NCBI GenBank assembly: GCA_000442015.1
Contig: KE561071.1
Location: forward strand, 1 to 64,000
Length of the DNA stretch: 64,000 nucleotides
Source: Rozella allomycis CSF55
Lineage: Eukaryota > Rozellomycota
Direction: 5' to 3'
Under the pieces are notes generated by a model. The model was given only the letters and a program-made list of their open reading frames with translations. It did not search any database and was not told where the DNA came from. The translations under genes and the position numbers were made by a program. Below, piece by piece: positions 19,289 to 30,140 of the stretch. Position 1 is the stretch's first letter. Each line of letters begins with the position of its first letter.

Positions 19289-20574
19289 ATGGGAAACCCA
19301 ACTTACGAGCAAAAGTCTTCCACTATTCTTTACCATTTATACTCCAAATTATTTCATATCATCTATAGTTCACGATGCCCGGAAAATCATGAAAATGTGA
19401 AGACAAATAGTTGGGTAAGGTTGTGGGATACCTCGCCATAGTTTAATATAGAGACAAAAATTTATGAAGTGATAGTTTCAGAAGTAAAAAGGTTTAAGCT
19501 AGAAGATTGGAATAAGAAAATTAAAGATTGTTCAATTAAAGTGATTCTAGATATTTCAGGAGCAAAAGATAATGTCTATCTAAAATCCATGGCTAATGAA
19601 GATTATCGAAAAGTTGAGATTTCAGGCGTTGATTCGATCATTTTAGAAGAATGGAGGATTTGGTTTGATTCATGGGACATTGACAAAATTGACCTTCATC
19701 ATTGGTATAAAGTAATAGTGCTTTTTATGAGAAGCCTTTATACAATCACCAGGGTGCTACCGGCCTTTGGCCTATTCCGAACTTGCGCTTCCAAAAACAT
19801 TGGACTATTGAGACTATCCTTCTTGAATGACGAGTCCATGTCTCATTCAGTTGATAAAAGTATATTTTCTGAAAATGTTGTTGAAACTGCAAAAGAGTAT
19901 TCTTTTGAATCAATTGCTACACCATGCGGAAGGTTAAATGTGTCTGTTATATATAGATCTAACGCTAATTTCTTTTTCCCTGATCCAGCGGCTTTAGAAG
20001 TAATTCTTATAGTAGTTTATTCTAGGTTCCAATGCGGAATTACAGAAAACCTGATTCATGCATCAAATGCGAAGTTCCCTCTAGCTCTTTCCTTCAATAT
20101 GAATCACTGGCAAGTAACAAAAGTTCAGAAAGTTTGAGGCCCCCGTCTTTTCCCCAGTCTTGGAAGTCTGATGTTTCTATAAAGTTTGAGGATCCAAACA
20201 GGAGGAACAATGAGGATAGCCATTTGCAGCATTTGATTTTGATGCTGAATCATCCTCCCTCATTATCTATATTCAAACGACCTGACGACATGATCGGCTC
20301 TTCATCTATTTCTAACATGGAATCATCGATGGTAAAAGGAATTTCTGAATTTGTTTAGATCTTATTTGAAAAGTATAAGCAATTTCGCGGAGAGTTGAAT
20401 TCGAGTAGTTTTATTGGTGCAACCAATGTTGTTTCACCTCAGCCAAACCCTGGAAGTTATAAAGAAGAGCAATTTGAAGAGAAATTTATCAAAGACATTT
20501 CCTCTGTTTGTTTAAATAACCCTTCCAAAGTGACATCATTATTAACAAGAAACTTGATGGCCGGAAATAAATAA
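19289..20574 (+). CDS. ATG13: Autophagy protein Atg13 (HORMA domain)
   Basis: Exons are 19289..19414, 19442..19999, 20026..20331 and 20359..20574, giving 401 aa. The N-terminal HORMA domain is clear: YSKLFHIIYSSRC, KTNSWFNIETK, HHWYKVIVLFMRSLYTITRVLPAFGLFR (Atg13 signature) and the later ESIATPCGRLNVSVIYRSNANFFF. The C-terminal half is a Ser/Pro-rich low-complexity region of the kind that carries Atg1- and Atg17-binding segments, shorter than in yeast. It is the regulatory subunit of the Atg1 kinase complex that starts autophagosome formation. Introns are 26-27 nt. NUP85 starts 34 bp downstream on the same strand. Confidence 0.92.
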
Positions 20575-20608
20575 ATTCTTAGCACTAACATTTTCTGAAT
20601 TTTCACTT

Positions 20609-22254
20609 ATGCAAAATTTGAAACAAAAGCTACGTTTCTCACCCGAGTTTTATAAAGATGCGTTTGTTCTATTTCATAAAATTAAGTAAATATAAGATTA
20701 GTATTTTCCTAGTGATTGTGAAACAAAAGACCAAGTCAAGAACTTAAATCAAACGTTCAAGGAGATGTTAAGAAATTACATTAACGTAGTCGAAGAAGGA
20801 GAACATTTAAATAAGATAAAGGTTATTTGGAATCTGGCAGATATCTCAATATTTCATTCTACAAATACCTTTACTGAAGAACTTGTCGATTGGTTTAATG
20901 ATTCTTTTCCAAGTAAGATGAATATTGTATTTGTGACATTGTAAATGAAGACAAAATGGAACAGGAATTACAAAATACAAAGGATGCACATCAAACAGCA
21001 TATTTTTCATCATACATGATAAAATTGGCGCTTAGAGGTCATTTGGATGTTGTTTCATCGTTTTTTCCAGAGATTAAAAGCTTTATCGAGAATTTAGACA
21101 TAGATGACGATGATGTGATGCTGGGGCAACCATCATCAAATAATGAATTGGTTAATACGTTAAAAGATATAATACGAGGTGAAATGGAAGTTATTAAAGA
21201 GAACTCAACGTCTTTATTTGAAGGATTTTGCGCATTTTTATACTATGGGCATCGTGACGTCCAAGTGGAGCATGTGCCAATTCTGATGGATAGATATGGA
21301 TTAGAGGCCACCGCATGCAATTCTTTTGAAACAATAATATACTCTATGCTCGTTAAAGATATTCCTGCATGCATTCAGCTCATTAGCGCAATGGATAGTT
21401 GGTTCATAACTCATATTCTTGAACTGTGGAGAGTTTATGGAGTTTTTGACAATATTTTCGATGGAGATTTAATTTTTGAAATAAGGGAATCATTCTTATT
21501 GGATTTTTCTTTCTCTCTTCTTTGCGAGCCTGAAATTTGGTTTTTGGCCTTTGATTTCGTTATTTATACCGATAAATGGGAATCTAAAGTGGGCAAAGTA
21601 GTTAGTTTTGTATTTGAAAATGTAGATGATACAAAATGTTTATCCAACCGACGACAATATAGAGAAAATAGAACTAATCGCGAAAAATTACAATTTAAAT
21701 AATGAACTGAAACAAATTTACTCTGTAACCAATAATGATTTATACGATAGGTACTTGGAAAAAGAAAGTATGATCAGGGTTCCCTACTATTGGCTTTATC
21801 CTTTTACATTAAATCTGAAGAGTGGCAAAGAGTGGATTCAATTATTGTCCATTTAATTTATTCAAATTCAAAAATAAACAAAATCGAAATTCCTGAGCAA
21901 AATGCAACAGCTTTGGAGCATTCTTCGCACATGAAAATAATCCCACTATATAACTCCCTTGCAGAAGCGATTGAGGATAACAATATCAATAAACAATGCG
22001 GGCTGTTGGTTCAAATTTTAGAAACTGGTCTTATGAAGGATGAACTTTGGCCTAAAATGTTAAAGCTGGCAGGTTTCATTATGCAGAGCGACAACCCTAC
22101 TTTGTTTAATGCTGACCAAATATTTGAAATCATGAGATGTTTTAGTGATATAAACTCTAAAGGCATCATAAACAATCCAGAACAGCTCGATACTTTCGCC
22201 TTGTTGTTGTCTCAAAATTTGGCTCATAATTACCTAATTGATCCCTTTCAATAA
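20609..22254 (+). CDS. NUP85: Nuclear pore Y-complex subunit Nup85
   Basis: Exons are 20609..20685, 20713..20912, 20951..21597, 21626..21724 and 21751..22254, giving 508 aa. It is an alpha-helical ancestral-coatomer-element protein. Recognisable features are the central helices (WFITHILELWRVYGVFDN, LLDFSFSLLCEPEIWFLAFDFVIY) and the downstream block KQIYSVLGKRKYDQGSLLLALSFYIKSEEWQRVDSIIVHL, matching Nup85 crown/trunk organisation. It is a structural part of the nuclear pore outer ring. The second intron is 38 nt if it ends in AG (20913..20950). In-frame 23- or 29-nt alternatives ending in TG also exist, so the exact junction is unsure. The other introns are 26-28 nt. Confidence 0.82.
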
Positions 22255-22268
22255 AGAAATTTTATTAA

Positions 22269-22616
22269 TTATGTCGATAGTATTTTAAACCTAATAATAT
22301 TAGTATACAGTTTAATACCTAACCAATTCCAAAACACAAAAATTAGAAAAACGGGGATGATCATAGGAAGCACGAGACAATAATATTGGTCATATTTAAT
22401 ATAATCAATCCACTTAAGTTTATATCTACAATCCAATACCTTGATTCCACTATCTGGAAGAAATTTACTAGCCAAAATTGAATAACATGAAACAGCGAAA
22501 AATAGAAAAGCAAAAACCAAAAGAATTATTCCCGAAAAGGGTGTTACGTCATATGAATTTGGGTCTACTTGTAGCGTACTTTTTCTGTAATGATCTTTGG
22601 AGTTGAAACGCGGCAT
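22269..22616 (-). CDS. GPI-GlcNAc transferase small subunit PIG-Y
   Basis: 115 aa with two TM segments (about 29-50 and 81-100). The C-terminal block YDQYYCLVLPMIIPVFLIFVFWNWLGIKLY matches the human PIG-Y pattern (YSLLLPxxIPVYxxFxLWxWxGIKL). PIG-Y is the small subunit of the ER complex that makes GlcNAc-PI, the first step of GPI-anchor synthesis. There is no intron. It is convergent with NUP85, with 14 bp between stops. Short membrane proteins are easy to mis-assign, but the C-terminal match is extensive. Confidence 0.8.
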   Translation of the reverse strand: MPRFNSKDHYRKSTLQVDPNSYDVTPFSGIILLVFAFLFFAVSCYSILASKFLPDSGIKVLDCRYKLKWIDYIKYDQYYCLVLPMIIPVFLIFVFWNWLGIKLYTNIIRFKILST

Positions 22617-23256
22617 TTACAAATTTTTAGAAATAGTCAAAACGATGATATCATGATTCAACAAGAATTATTTTCAATGTTTTGTTAGGTGGGGGAACGA
22701 CAATCTGACCATTGAATCTGCAGTTGCATTTGTCCGCCTGTTATTATCCAGCCGCTTTCTCAACACTTATCAAATTGACATTGACAAACACTGTTATGTG
22801 CAGCCGTGATTGTTCAATTAAATATTCTCGCACAAAATATAAAGCCGGTTACATAGGATATTTCTGACTTGTGGGCGTCATAAACGTTACTCAGAATGCC
22901 AGATCGCATTACGTTTTGCATTAAGCTGGTTGAAATTCTTCCACTATTCTTTTTTTCACTTTTGTCAACTAGTTCCGTCGAGACTTCATCATTGAACTTT
23001 TTGACTGGAAAAACTCAGGACGTCATTATTAAATTAGCAGGTAAAATTTCAAGGCGCTAAAAGAATATATAGCAATAATTTAGTAAAAAATATTTTACAG
23101 CACACCTAGCTTTGTTTTATCGGCGAAACATCCACAAAGTCATCTTCATTATTCAATGCTATTAACAAAAGCATAAAGAAATAGCAGCACAACATATTAT
23201 GTCGGTTACATGACACATTTTTGACTCGTGGGAGTCATTATTTAACCTTTCTGAGA
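22617..23256. other. Intergenic, about 640 bp, with a decayed copy of the ABCG 5' end
   Basis: There is no intact gene. Bases about 22844-22950 repeat the promoter and first codons of the downstream ABCG gene (about 23201-23310), including GGTTACAT, TTTTGACT-type and GAATGCCAGATC blocks and TTTTGCATTAAGCTGGTT. The first copy has its own ATG at 22896 and about 48 open codons, but no ABC domain follows. Confidence 0.7.
22844..22950 (+). repeat. Diverged direct repeat, copy A (ABCG promoter/start)
   Basis: It matches about 23201-23310. The shared stretch includes the start ATGCCAGATC and ATTTTGCATTAAGCTGGTT. It is probably the remnant of a tandem duplication of the transporter gene or of its 5' end. 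Confidence 0.7.
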
Positions 23257-25255
23257 ATGCCAGATCCGAGGCAGCAGCATTTTGCATTAAGCTGGTTCAA
23301 CATTTCTTTTACCATTAAAGAAAGGAAAAGATTCTTCAAGGAAGAAAAGAAGCCAATTAAGATTCTTGAAAATGTGAGCGGGACTGTTAAACCAGGCGAA
23401 ATGGTAGCGATATTAGGTGCTAGTGGTAAATTGTATTTACTTTCTAAACCCGGTTCTGGCAAAACTTCTTTGCTGAACATTTTGGCAGGAAGAACACAAG
23501 GTGGTATTATTGAAGGAAAAGTCTTAGTAGTTAAAATTTCATACACTCAAAAGATAAATAATAAACCACGTCAAAAAGATTGGAGAAGGAGAGTTGCGTT
23601 TGTGGAGCAACTTGATCTCTTATACGAACACTTAACTGTTTATGAAACCGTGTTGTATGCTGCATATTTACGACTTTCCGGGAAAACCAATAAAGAAAAA
23701 GAAGCTAAAGTTGTTGAGCTTTTACGAACACTGGGCATTTTACATAGAAAAGACGCATTTGTTGGTGGAAGAAAAAAGTTTATATCAGGAGGAGAGAGAA
23801 AACGAGTCTGCATTGGTAATATCTATAAAATATTTGAAATTAGCAATTGAATTGGTAAATTTAATTGAGCATTAGTCAATTTAGGTAACAGACCCCAAAA
23901 TTCTTTTCCTGGGTAATTCATATTGTTTCTTTTAATTTAGATGAACCAACCAGTGGTTTAGACTCCGCTAATGCTCTTTCATTAATTGAAGTACTTCGGC
24001 AATTATGCCAAACACATGGGTCTAGTGTCTTACTAACGATCCATCAACCCAGATATAACATTTTAAAAATGTTTGACAAAATAATTTTGTTGGGCAAAGG
24101 TAAAGTAGCATATTCAGGATCTATTGATGGTACGATTGTCTTTATCTCTAACTCTAGGGGCACTAAACCATTTTCAAAGTATAAACTATCCCATCCCACC
24201 TATGACAAACCCAGCCGACCATTTCCTTGGTATCTAATATGATTATTGAAAATTAAGATATTACAACGATAGACAGGAGAACTAGAGAATTGGAAATACA
24301 GACTTCTAAAAATATTGACTTTATTCTTTCAAAATGGAATGAGTCAAGAATCGAATATCAACAAATTCTTGACGGTTGTAATAACGATAATGTTTCATAT
24401 GATTGGGCATTGATGTATCCACAAGAAGTGTGGACTCTATTCACTCGATATTGGAAGGAGACAATACGTTACACCTTAAGACTGTTCGCATTTTTCTTCC
24501 AGATTGTATTTCTTACCGTTATTTTAGGGCTGGTGTTTTTACAAATAGGATTTACACAACAAGACATTCAAAATAGGGTTGGTGTATTGTTTTTTATTAT
24601 AATCAATATTGCATTCACGACATTGACGCCGTTAATTAATGAATTTCCACTTGAGAAACCACTGATAGTCAGAGAACGATTTTCTAAATCTTTCAGAATA
24701 TCATCATTATATATAGCTAAAGTCTTAGCTGGACTACCGATTCTTCTTTTAGGAAACTTTATCTACGGATCTGCATTGTATTGGATGATTGGTTTAAAAT
24801 ATGATGCTGGAGCTTTTTTTTCATTTTTAACCTTTCTTGTAGGACTGGTAATATTTTCACAAGCATTCGGTCTATTTATTGGGGCTCTTGCAGATAGCCC
24901 TCAAGTAGGGCAAATTATTGGCCCTACATTTTTGATCATATTTGTCATTTTTGGCGGAAATTTTGCAAACTTGGAGACCATTCCTTCTTGGTTCGCTTGG
25001 CTACTTTGGTTGAGCCCCATAAGATATTCGTATCAGAGTTTATTCGAAAACGAGTTTTCCGGCTTGACATTTACCTGTTCTAGTGGTTCTAATGGATGCA
25101 TAACAAATGGGAATCAAGTCATTGAAAACTTCGGCTTAAACGTCCCCCAAAAGTGGGTTTCATTTTTGATTATTTTAGGATTCGCCATGTTTTTTCATTT
25201 ACTCGCGTATATTGCGTTAAGAATAACCACCAGACCACACAAAGTGAGAAACTGA
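23257..25255 (+). CDS. ABCG (White/PDR-type) half ABC transporter
   Basis: Eight exons: 23257..23425, 23453..23526, 23554..23815, 23844..23854 (11 nt), 23885..23912, 23941..24129, 24158..24230 and 24259..25255. They give 600 aa. The nucleotide-binding domain comes first (GASG-SGKTSLLNILAGR Walker A, INNKPRQKDWRRRVAFVEQ, signature ISGGERKRV, Walker B ILFLDEPTSGLDSAN, H-loop TIHQPR). The ABC2 membrane domain has six helices (RYWKETIRYTLRLFAFFFQIVFLTVILGLVFLQIG through FGGNFANLETIPSWFAWLLWLSPIRY). This is ABCG order and length. The first intron, in the Walker A codons, ends in CG. Retaining it would insert nine residues and destroy the P-loop. The substrate is unknown. Confidence 0.92.
23426..23452 (+). 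other. 27-nt intron with CG 3' end inside the ABCG Walker A motif
   Basis: It begins GTAAAT and ends AACCCG. Excision restores GASGSGKTS. Because it is a multiple of 3 without a stop, retention would add KLYLLSKPG inside the P-loop and remove its first Gly. There is no AG within it. Confidence 0.7.
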
Positions 25256-25273
25256 AAATAAAGATCAAATTTA

Positions 25274-26572
25274 TTATCCTAACAAATCATATTCATCATC
25301 ATCAAAGACATTATCTTCAAAGTAAGTTGTTAACAATTGATTCACCTTATCATCAATGTCATGGACAACATCATCACTCTTGTCTTGTTCAACATCTTTT
25401 AACTCTGGAATAACATAATCCTCGACTGTTTCATCGGCGTTCTCGAGTTTATTCATGTCCAAAAACTGAACACTGCTGTCAAAACTACAATCATTTTTCA
25501 TCAATTCTCGTAGTTTTTCAAGGGTAATGTCAGTGTACCACCCTGTTTTTATCTTTGTACTCAATTTTAAGGTATTACATTGCATTTATCATTATGATTA
25601 GATAAATCTAATCCGAGCTTCAAATCAGGTCTGATATCTATTATTTGAACTCCGTCATTTGATGCATCTTCTATATCTTTAACTAATTGGTTATGAAGTT
25701 TTCTAAAGTAAACAACTTGGTAATACCTCATAACGGGGCGCAGGCGAGGATCCAAACCGAATTTCACCCAACAATTTCGCCATGGCCCTGAAGAGCTATA
25801 ATATGCACATAGAGCTAGCGCATTTCTAAAGCTTCGGTAGTCTGCTTTCAAATATGTCTCCAACGATTTGCGAGTCCAGATAGGTCTTAAAGCAAATGCT
25901 TTTTCGAGGCTACCAATCAACTCGGGATTTATTGAAGAACGAATATTCTCAACTTCTATGGTTGGTTTTAAAGGGACATTGTCGATGAAACTTGCTTTTA
26001 CATAATAAAACCTCGCCCCTTTCCTTGGCGTTCTCTAGAATGATTATGAATAATCTTCCTACGTTTACGTTTTCTTTGATTCTAAATTGAGTTAATCAAA
26101 AGAATGTACTTTATAAATGTGGGCTGCTGTATTTGTGACATGGTCAACGGAGGAAACAAAAGTGGTGCATGTGACACGTGTTGCAGAATTTCTTTTACTT
26201 TTAATTCAATATCATTTATATTATGAGTGCTTGACCTGCATATATTAATAATGTCCTTCACTGGGTTTGCAGGAGTTTTATAATAAAAATCGGCTAATCC
26301 TCGGAAAAGACAGGCGGATTGAACACAAATATCTAATACTTTGGCCTCTGAAATACTTTTAGAATCATCGTTCACATCAAATTCTATAAGTCCAAACTCT
26401 TTTTCTACTATATTCCCGGGTATGCTAAAATCCCCTTCCTCAACTTCGATCAAACATGATTTCGTCTGCTTATTAATCTATTCATAAGTATGAAAATATT
26501 TACTTTAAATCTTTGACTGAAATCGCTGCCCTTTTCAACTCTTCCGGGAAATTCCACAAGAAAATAATCCAT
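25274..26572 (-). CDS. TFC1: Transcription factor TFIIIC subunit Tfc1/GTF3C5 (tau95)
   Basis: Exons are 26572..26504, 26477..26110, 26081..26069 (13 nt), 26034..25579 and 25552..25274, giving 394 aa. It opens with the tau95 N-terminal motif YFLVEFPGRVEK, then ACLFRGLADFYYKTP, KGARFYYVKASFIDNVP, ALRPIWTRKSLETYL, LALCAYYSSSGPWRNCWVKFGLDPRLRPVMRYYQVVYFR (family hallmark), ending in KTGWYTDITLEKLRELM and an acidic tail. It belongs to the TFIIIC subcomplex that binds the A box of tRNA genes for RNA polymerase III. Introns are 26-34 nt. It diverges from mL40, with 36 bp between starts. Confidence 0.92.
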
Positions 26573-26608
26573 TTTTTGGAATTACGAATACGGATCCCTG
26601 TATTAAAC

Positions 26609-27016
26609 ATGAATCGTGCAAACATTTTAATCAAATCATTACTCAAAATAAATACCCAAACCTTCAGAACAAAACAAACCGTTTCCGTCGCATTCACCAA
26701 TTTCGATGTCATTAAGAGGCTCAGAACAGCATTATTCGACAATGTGAATGTGCTTAGCAAAGTTGAAATCAGTGAAAAAGAAAGAGAAAACAGAGAATTT
26801 ATTTGTGAACAATGGAATCTGTATGTCTCATTGAAGGACGAATTCGAGCGGTACAAGGAGGCACGGTTTTTGATCTCAAAACAGAACGCGATGGAAACAT
26901 TAGAGAAATTATGCCCTAAACTAGCTCAAATTGCAAAGGAAGGTGATAATGAAAAATGTCCGGTGAATAGACAATGGCCTACAATCACACCACCAAAGAA
27001 GCCATATATTGAATGA
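26609..27016 (+). CDS. Mitochondrial large-subunit ribosomal protein mL40
   Basis: 135 aa from the ATG at 26609 (MNRANILIKSLLKINTQTF, a plausible mitochondrial presequence). The core EREFICEQWNLYVSLKDEFERYKEARFLISKQNAMETLEKLCPKLAQIA has the basic/acidic helical pattern of the MRPL40/Mrpl28 family. The C-terminal CPVNRQWPTITPPKKPY corresponds to the conserved Pro-rich end. It is a structural protein of the mitoribosome. The frame is open upstream only through a TTG, so the ATG is preferred. No intron. Confidence 0.75.
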   Translation: MNRANILIKSLLKINTQTFRTKQTVSVAFTNFDVIKRLRTALFDNVNVLSKVEISEKERENREFICEQWNLYVSLKDEFERYKEARFLISKQNAMETLEKLCPKLAQIAKEGDNEKCPVNRQWPTITPPKKPYIE

Positions 27017-27138
27017 CTGTATCAGTTAAACGAATGAAATAAAGTAAATAGTTGAAGAATTAAACAATATTTTTGTGCTTTTGCTTTTTACTCAAAGAAA
27101 TCATTATTTTTCAAACATCTAACCCTGATATTTCCAAA

Positions 27139-28366
27139 ATGGATTCACTTCCTTGGTACAGCAAATTAAATTCAAATATAGGGTGGAAAAGTATCGACCA
27201 GCTGATTTATCAGAACTAGCGTCTCACAAGGATATTATTTCAACGAGTAAAATCGTTTTAAAATCGATTTCTAGTCTCAAGATTTATTGATGAAAACAGA
27301 TTACCTCATATGTTATTTTATGGGCCACCGGGTAGCTTTAAGTATATTATATCATAGGAACTGGGAAAACAACAACAATTTTAGCATGCGCAAAAAAGAT
27401 ATATGGACCCAAATTCAAGTCTATGATATTAGAAGTATTTATATATTTTAGCATATAATATAGTTAAACGCGAGTGACGATCGAGGGATTGATGTTGTTA
27501 GAGATCAAATTAAGTCATTTGCTAGCACGAAACTCATGTTCAATAGGTATTAATTTTAATTGTAGTATATTATAGTTCTGGGATGAAATTAATTGTCCTT
27601 GACGAAGCGGATGCCATGACCAACGCTGCCCAAGCGGCGCTGAGGCGTGGTACGACTAATTTGCTGGTTTCATTTAGTGATTGAAAAGTATGCGAGAAAT
27701 GTCCGTTTTTGCCTCATTTGCAATTATGCTTCTAAGATAATCCCTGCTATTCAATCTCGCTGCACGAAATTTCGGTTCTCACCATTACCGATCGATACAA
27801 TGACTGACCGCTTGAATTTCATTGTTGATCAAGAAAACATAAACATCACTCCCCAGGGCAAAAATGCACTTTTGAAACTTTCAGGGGGAGACATGAGAAG
27901 ACTTGTTAATATTCTTCAAGTAAAGTTTTGGATTAAAAGATACAGGCTACTCATACTGCATTTGATGTTATAACGGATGACTCTATTTATCTTTCAACTG
28001 GAAAGCCTAATCCTTCAGATGTTGAAGCCATCATACATTGGCTAATGAATGATTCATTCAAATCATGTTACGATTGTAAACATTTTTGATGTTCTCAGAG
28101 TAGCAATTTATAATCTGCAAAAGGAAAGAGGGTTAGCTCTCGTTGACATTATTCATGAAGTAGCTGAGCATTTAATTTTTCTTGAGCTTCCTTCTGCAGT
28201 TCGATTGGTTTTATTAGAAAAAATATCTGACGTAGAGTAAGTACTAAATTTTTCTCAATAACATAGGCGAAACCTTAGTACTGGAAGCCATGAAAAGATT
28301 CAACTGGCTGCATTTATATCTTCTTTTACCATATCTAGGAATTTAACAAATACACAAATAAATTAG
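27139..28366 (+). CDS. RFC3: Replication factor C small subunit (Rfc3/human RFC5 type)
   Basis: Ten exons with nine introns of 25-30 nt: 27139..27155, 27182..27246, 27275..27331, 27358..27434, 27464..27546, 27576..27649, 27678..27919, 27946..28075, 28101..28236 and 28267..28366. They give 326 aa. This is an AAA+ clamp-loader subunit: WVEKYRPADLSELASHKDI, Walker A GPPGTGKTTTILA, LNASDDRGIDVVRDQIK, Walker B LIVLDEADAMTNAAQAALRRVIEKY (the small subunits have the DEAD box), the SRC motif IQSRCTKFRF, LSGGDMRRLVNILQ, and the C-terminal collar ending HEKIQLAAFISSFTISRNL. It loads PCNA in replication and repair. The intron density is extreme. Confidence 0.95.
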
Positions 28367-28852
28367 AGAACTAGTCATGAACTAAGCCACAATTGTCCCT
28401 ATAAGAATTTTTTTCGACTTAGATACCCCGGTCGGAGAATTGTAAGTATTTTTTTCATTTCGTATTTTCTATATGATGACAAACAGGCATTTGTCTTAGA
28501 GTTTTCCTTGACGAAAAACCCGAGCTACCTAATTTTATCATCTGACACTTCTGTTTCTATTATTGTATTGTTTTGGGCATTTTCTAATGTGTAGGTCTTC
28601 AGTTGTTATAGAACCATTGTAATTTATTTAATAAACAAGAATTTAAAAACGTTAAACTTTATTTGAATGTATTTTATCTAAGTGTTCATCAACCAGATTA
28701 GCCAAAAAAGTTAGTGTAGGATTTTTGATTTTGCTTAGAGACTAATTTCTTAACTTCGATGATACTTACTATACTTGAACACGCACTCTCCAAAAAATAA
28801 TTGTACTTGGGGTGTTCTTTATGAATTCCTTTCATATTTAAAGCCAAAATCA
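28367..28852. other. Intergenic, about 490 bp
   Basis: It lies between the convergent RFC and hypothetical genes. A short readable stretch (28370-28590) stays open if a GT-AG segment is removed, but it directly follows the RFC stop in the same frame and shows no recognisable protein. I see nothing else. Confidence 0.4.
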
Positions 28853-29874
28853 CTATTTTTCTGACATTCTATAACAAACACAATTCGAATTTACTTTGGT
28901 ATCAGGAGAAAATATTTCATTTGAAATATTTGTTGTCTTAATTCTTTTGGGTGGTGTTTCACATTGAATTTTCTTTTCCCTATATTTTTCTAAATAAGTT
29001 TTCATAGAAAGATGTATATCGTTTGAAACAAGATGCCTCTTCCATTTGAAGAAATATTTTAGATATTCGCTTTTGTAGTCCTTTAAAGAGGCAAAAATAC
29101 CATCTAGCTCATACACAAATGAATTTTTTAGATAAATAAACCATCTAGTTTCATGCATTTCAACGTCTTCCATTATCAAAACAATATTCTATTCTATTGA
29201 AGAGAAAATAAAGATACCTCGAGATCTGTCATAATGCTGTCCATGTGGTCAAATAAAACTCTATCAATAGAAAAGTACTATATTACAATTTATAACTTAA
29301 TCCTGACTTTATAAAAGCAGTTGGCACTTCCGGAATTTCTTTCACAATTCGAAGGCGGTATTTTAGGGGTAAACTTTGTTTTGGCGTATCTGAATTGTGA
29401 CACAAAGCCGACGGTATGTTAAACTTTATTCCTTTTATATCATTGTCACAGAAAGCGCTAAATGAAAATACTTCCAATTCACCGGTCCATACCGATCTAG
29501 ACAAAAATTTCGCCATCTATATAGAAGCAAAATGTTACATTACATTGAATATTTCATTTATCTTTTCCATAGACTCCCATTGGATTCTTAAGACATTGGC
29601 CCATTTATGATTCCAGTAATTTGCCGTTATGAAAATCCATCGATAAACAAAATTATTTGTATACGCTAAATGAAACAAATATTCTTCGAATTCTCTGTTG
29701 GCAGCTACTTGTAAAGGCCAAATTTTATTTACAGGAAGCCACGATAAAGCAAAATTTTGTTCCTGTGTCCACGACGATATCAGTAAAGGTTTGAAATATT
29801 TTCTTTATAACTCCTTCTTGGAAAAATAGTTGATCACAAAGTCCCTTTTCTTGATACCAAAGAACATCTGGCAT
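28853..29874 (-). CDS. Hypothetical multi-exon protein
   Basis: I reconstruct 304 aa from exons 29874..29733, 29707..29544, 29516..29287, 29260..29218 and 29188..28853, with introns of 25, 27, 26 and 29 nt. It starts MPDVLWYQEKGLCDQLFFQEG. A motif-free middle follows (ANREFEEYLFHLAYTNNFVYRWIFITANYWNHKWANVLRIQWESMEKI), and the C-terminal part is helical and basic (SLKDYKSEYLKYFFKWKRHLVSN, ETPPKRIKTTN). I do not recognise a domain. Further 5' exons between 29880 and 30130 are possible, because an acceptor-like TAG lies just upstream of the chosen ATG. Confidence 0.5.
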
Positions 29875-30140
29875 TCTGAATTTTGCCTAGAAAAAACTGA
29901 ACTTTAAAAATTGTGACAAAAAAAATATTAGTTACACTTAGGGCAAAAAGTTTTGGTGTTGTGCTTTATGACATCAATGAAGTACTGGCAGCTAGTTTTT
30001 ATCAAACAGTAACCTTATTCTATTGCTGTAATGCAAAAATCATTAGAAAAAAACCTTGAAAATAGATAGTATGATTAGTATCATTATAGTATTACGAATG
30101 CACGATATTTATTAAATGAAAAACAATCCCAAGTGCTTTT

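Noticed and set aside
26500-26856. Minus-strand ORF opposite mL40
   Set aside because: It is antisense to a conserved mitoribosomal protein. Only its last 69 bases (26504..26572, different frame) are used, as the first exon of TFC1.
28367-28600. Continuation of the RFC reading frame after its stop
   Set aside because: The RFC C-terminus is already complete at the usual place and the extension matches nothing.
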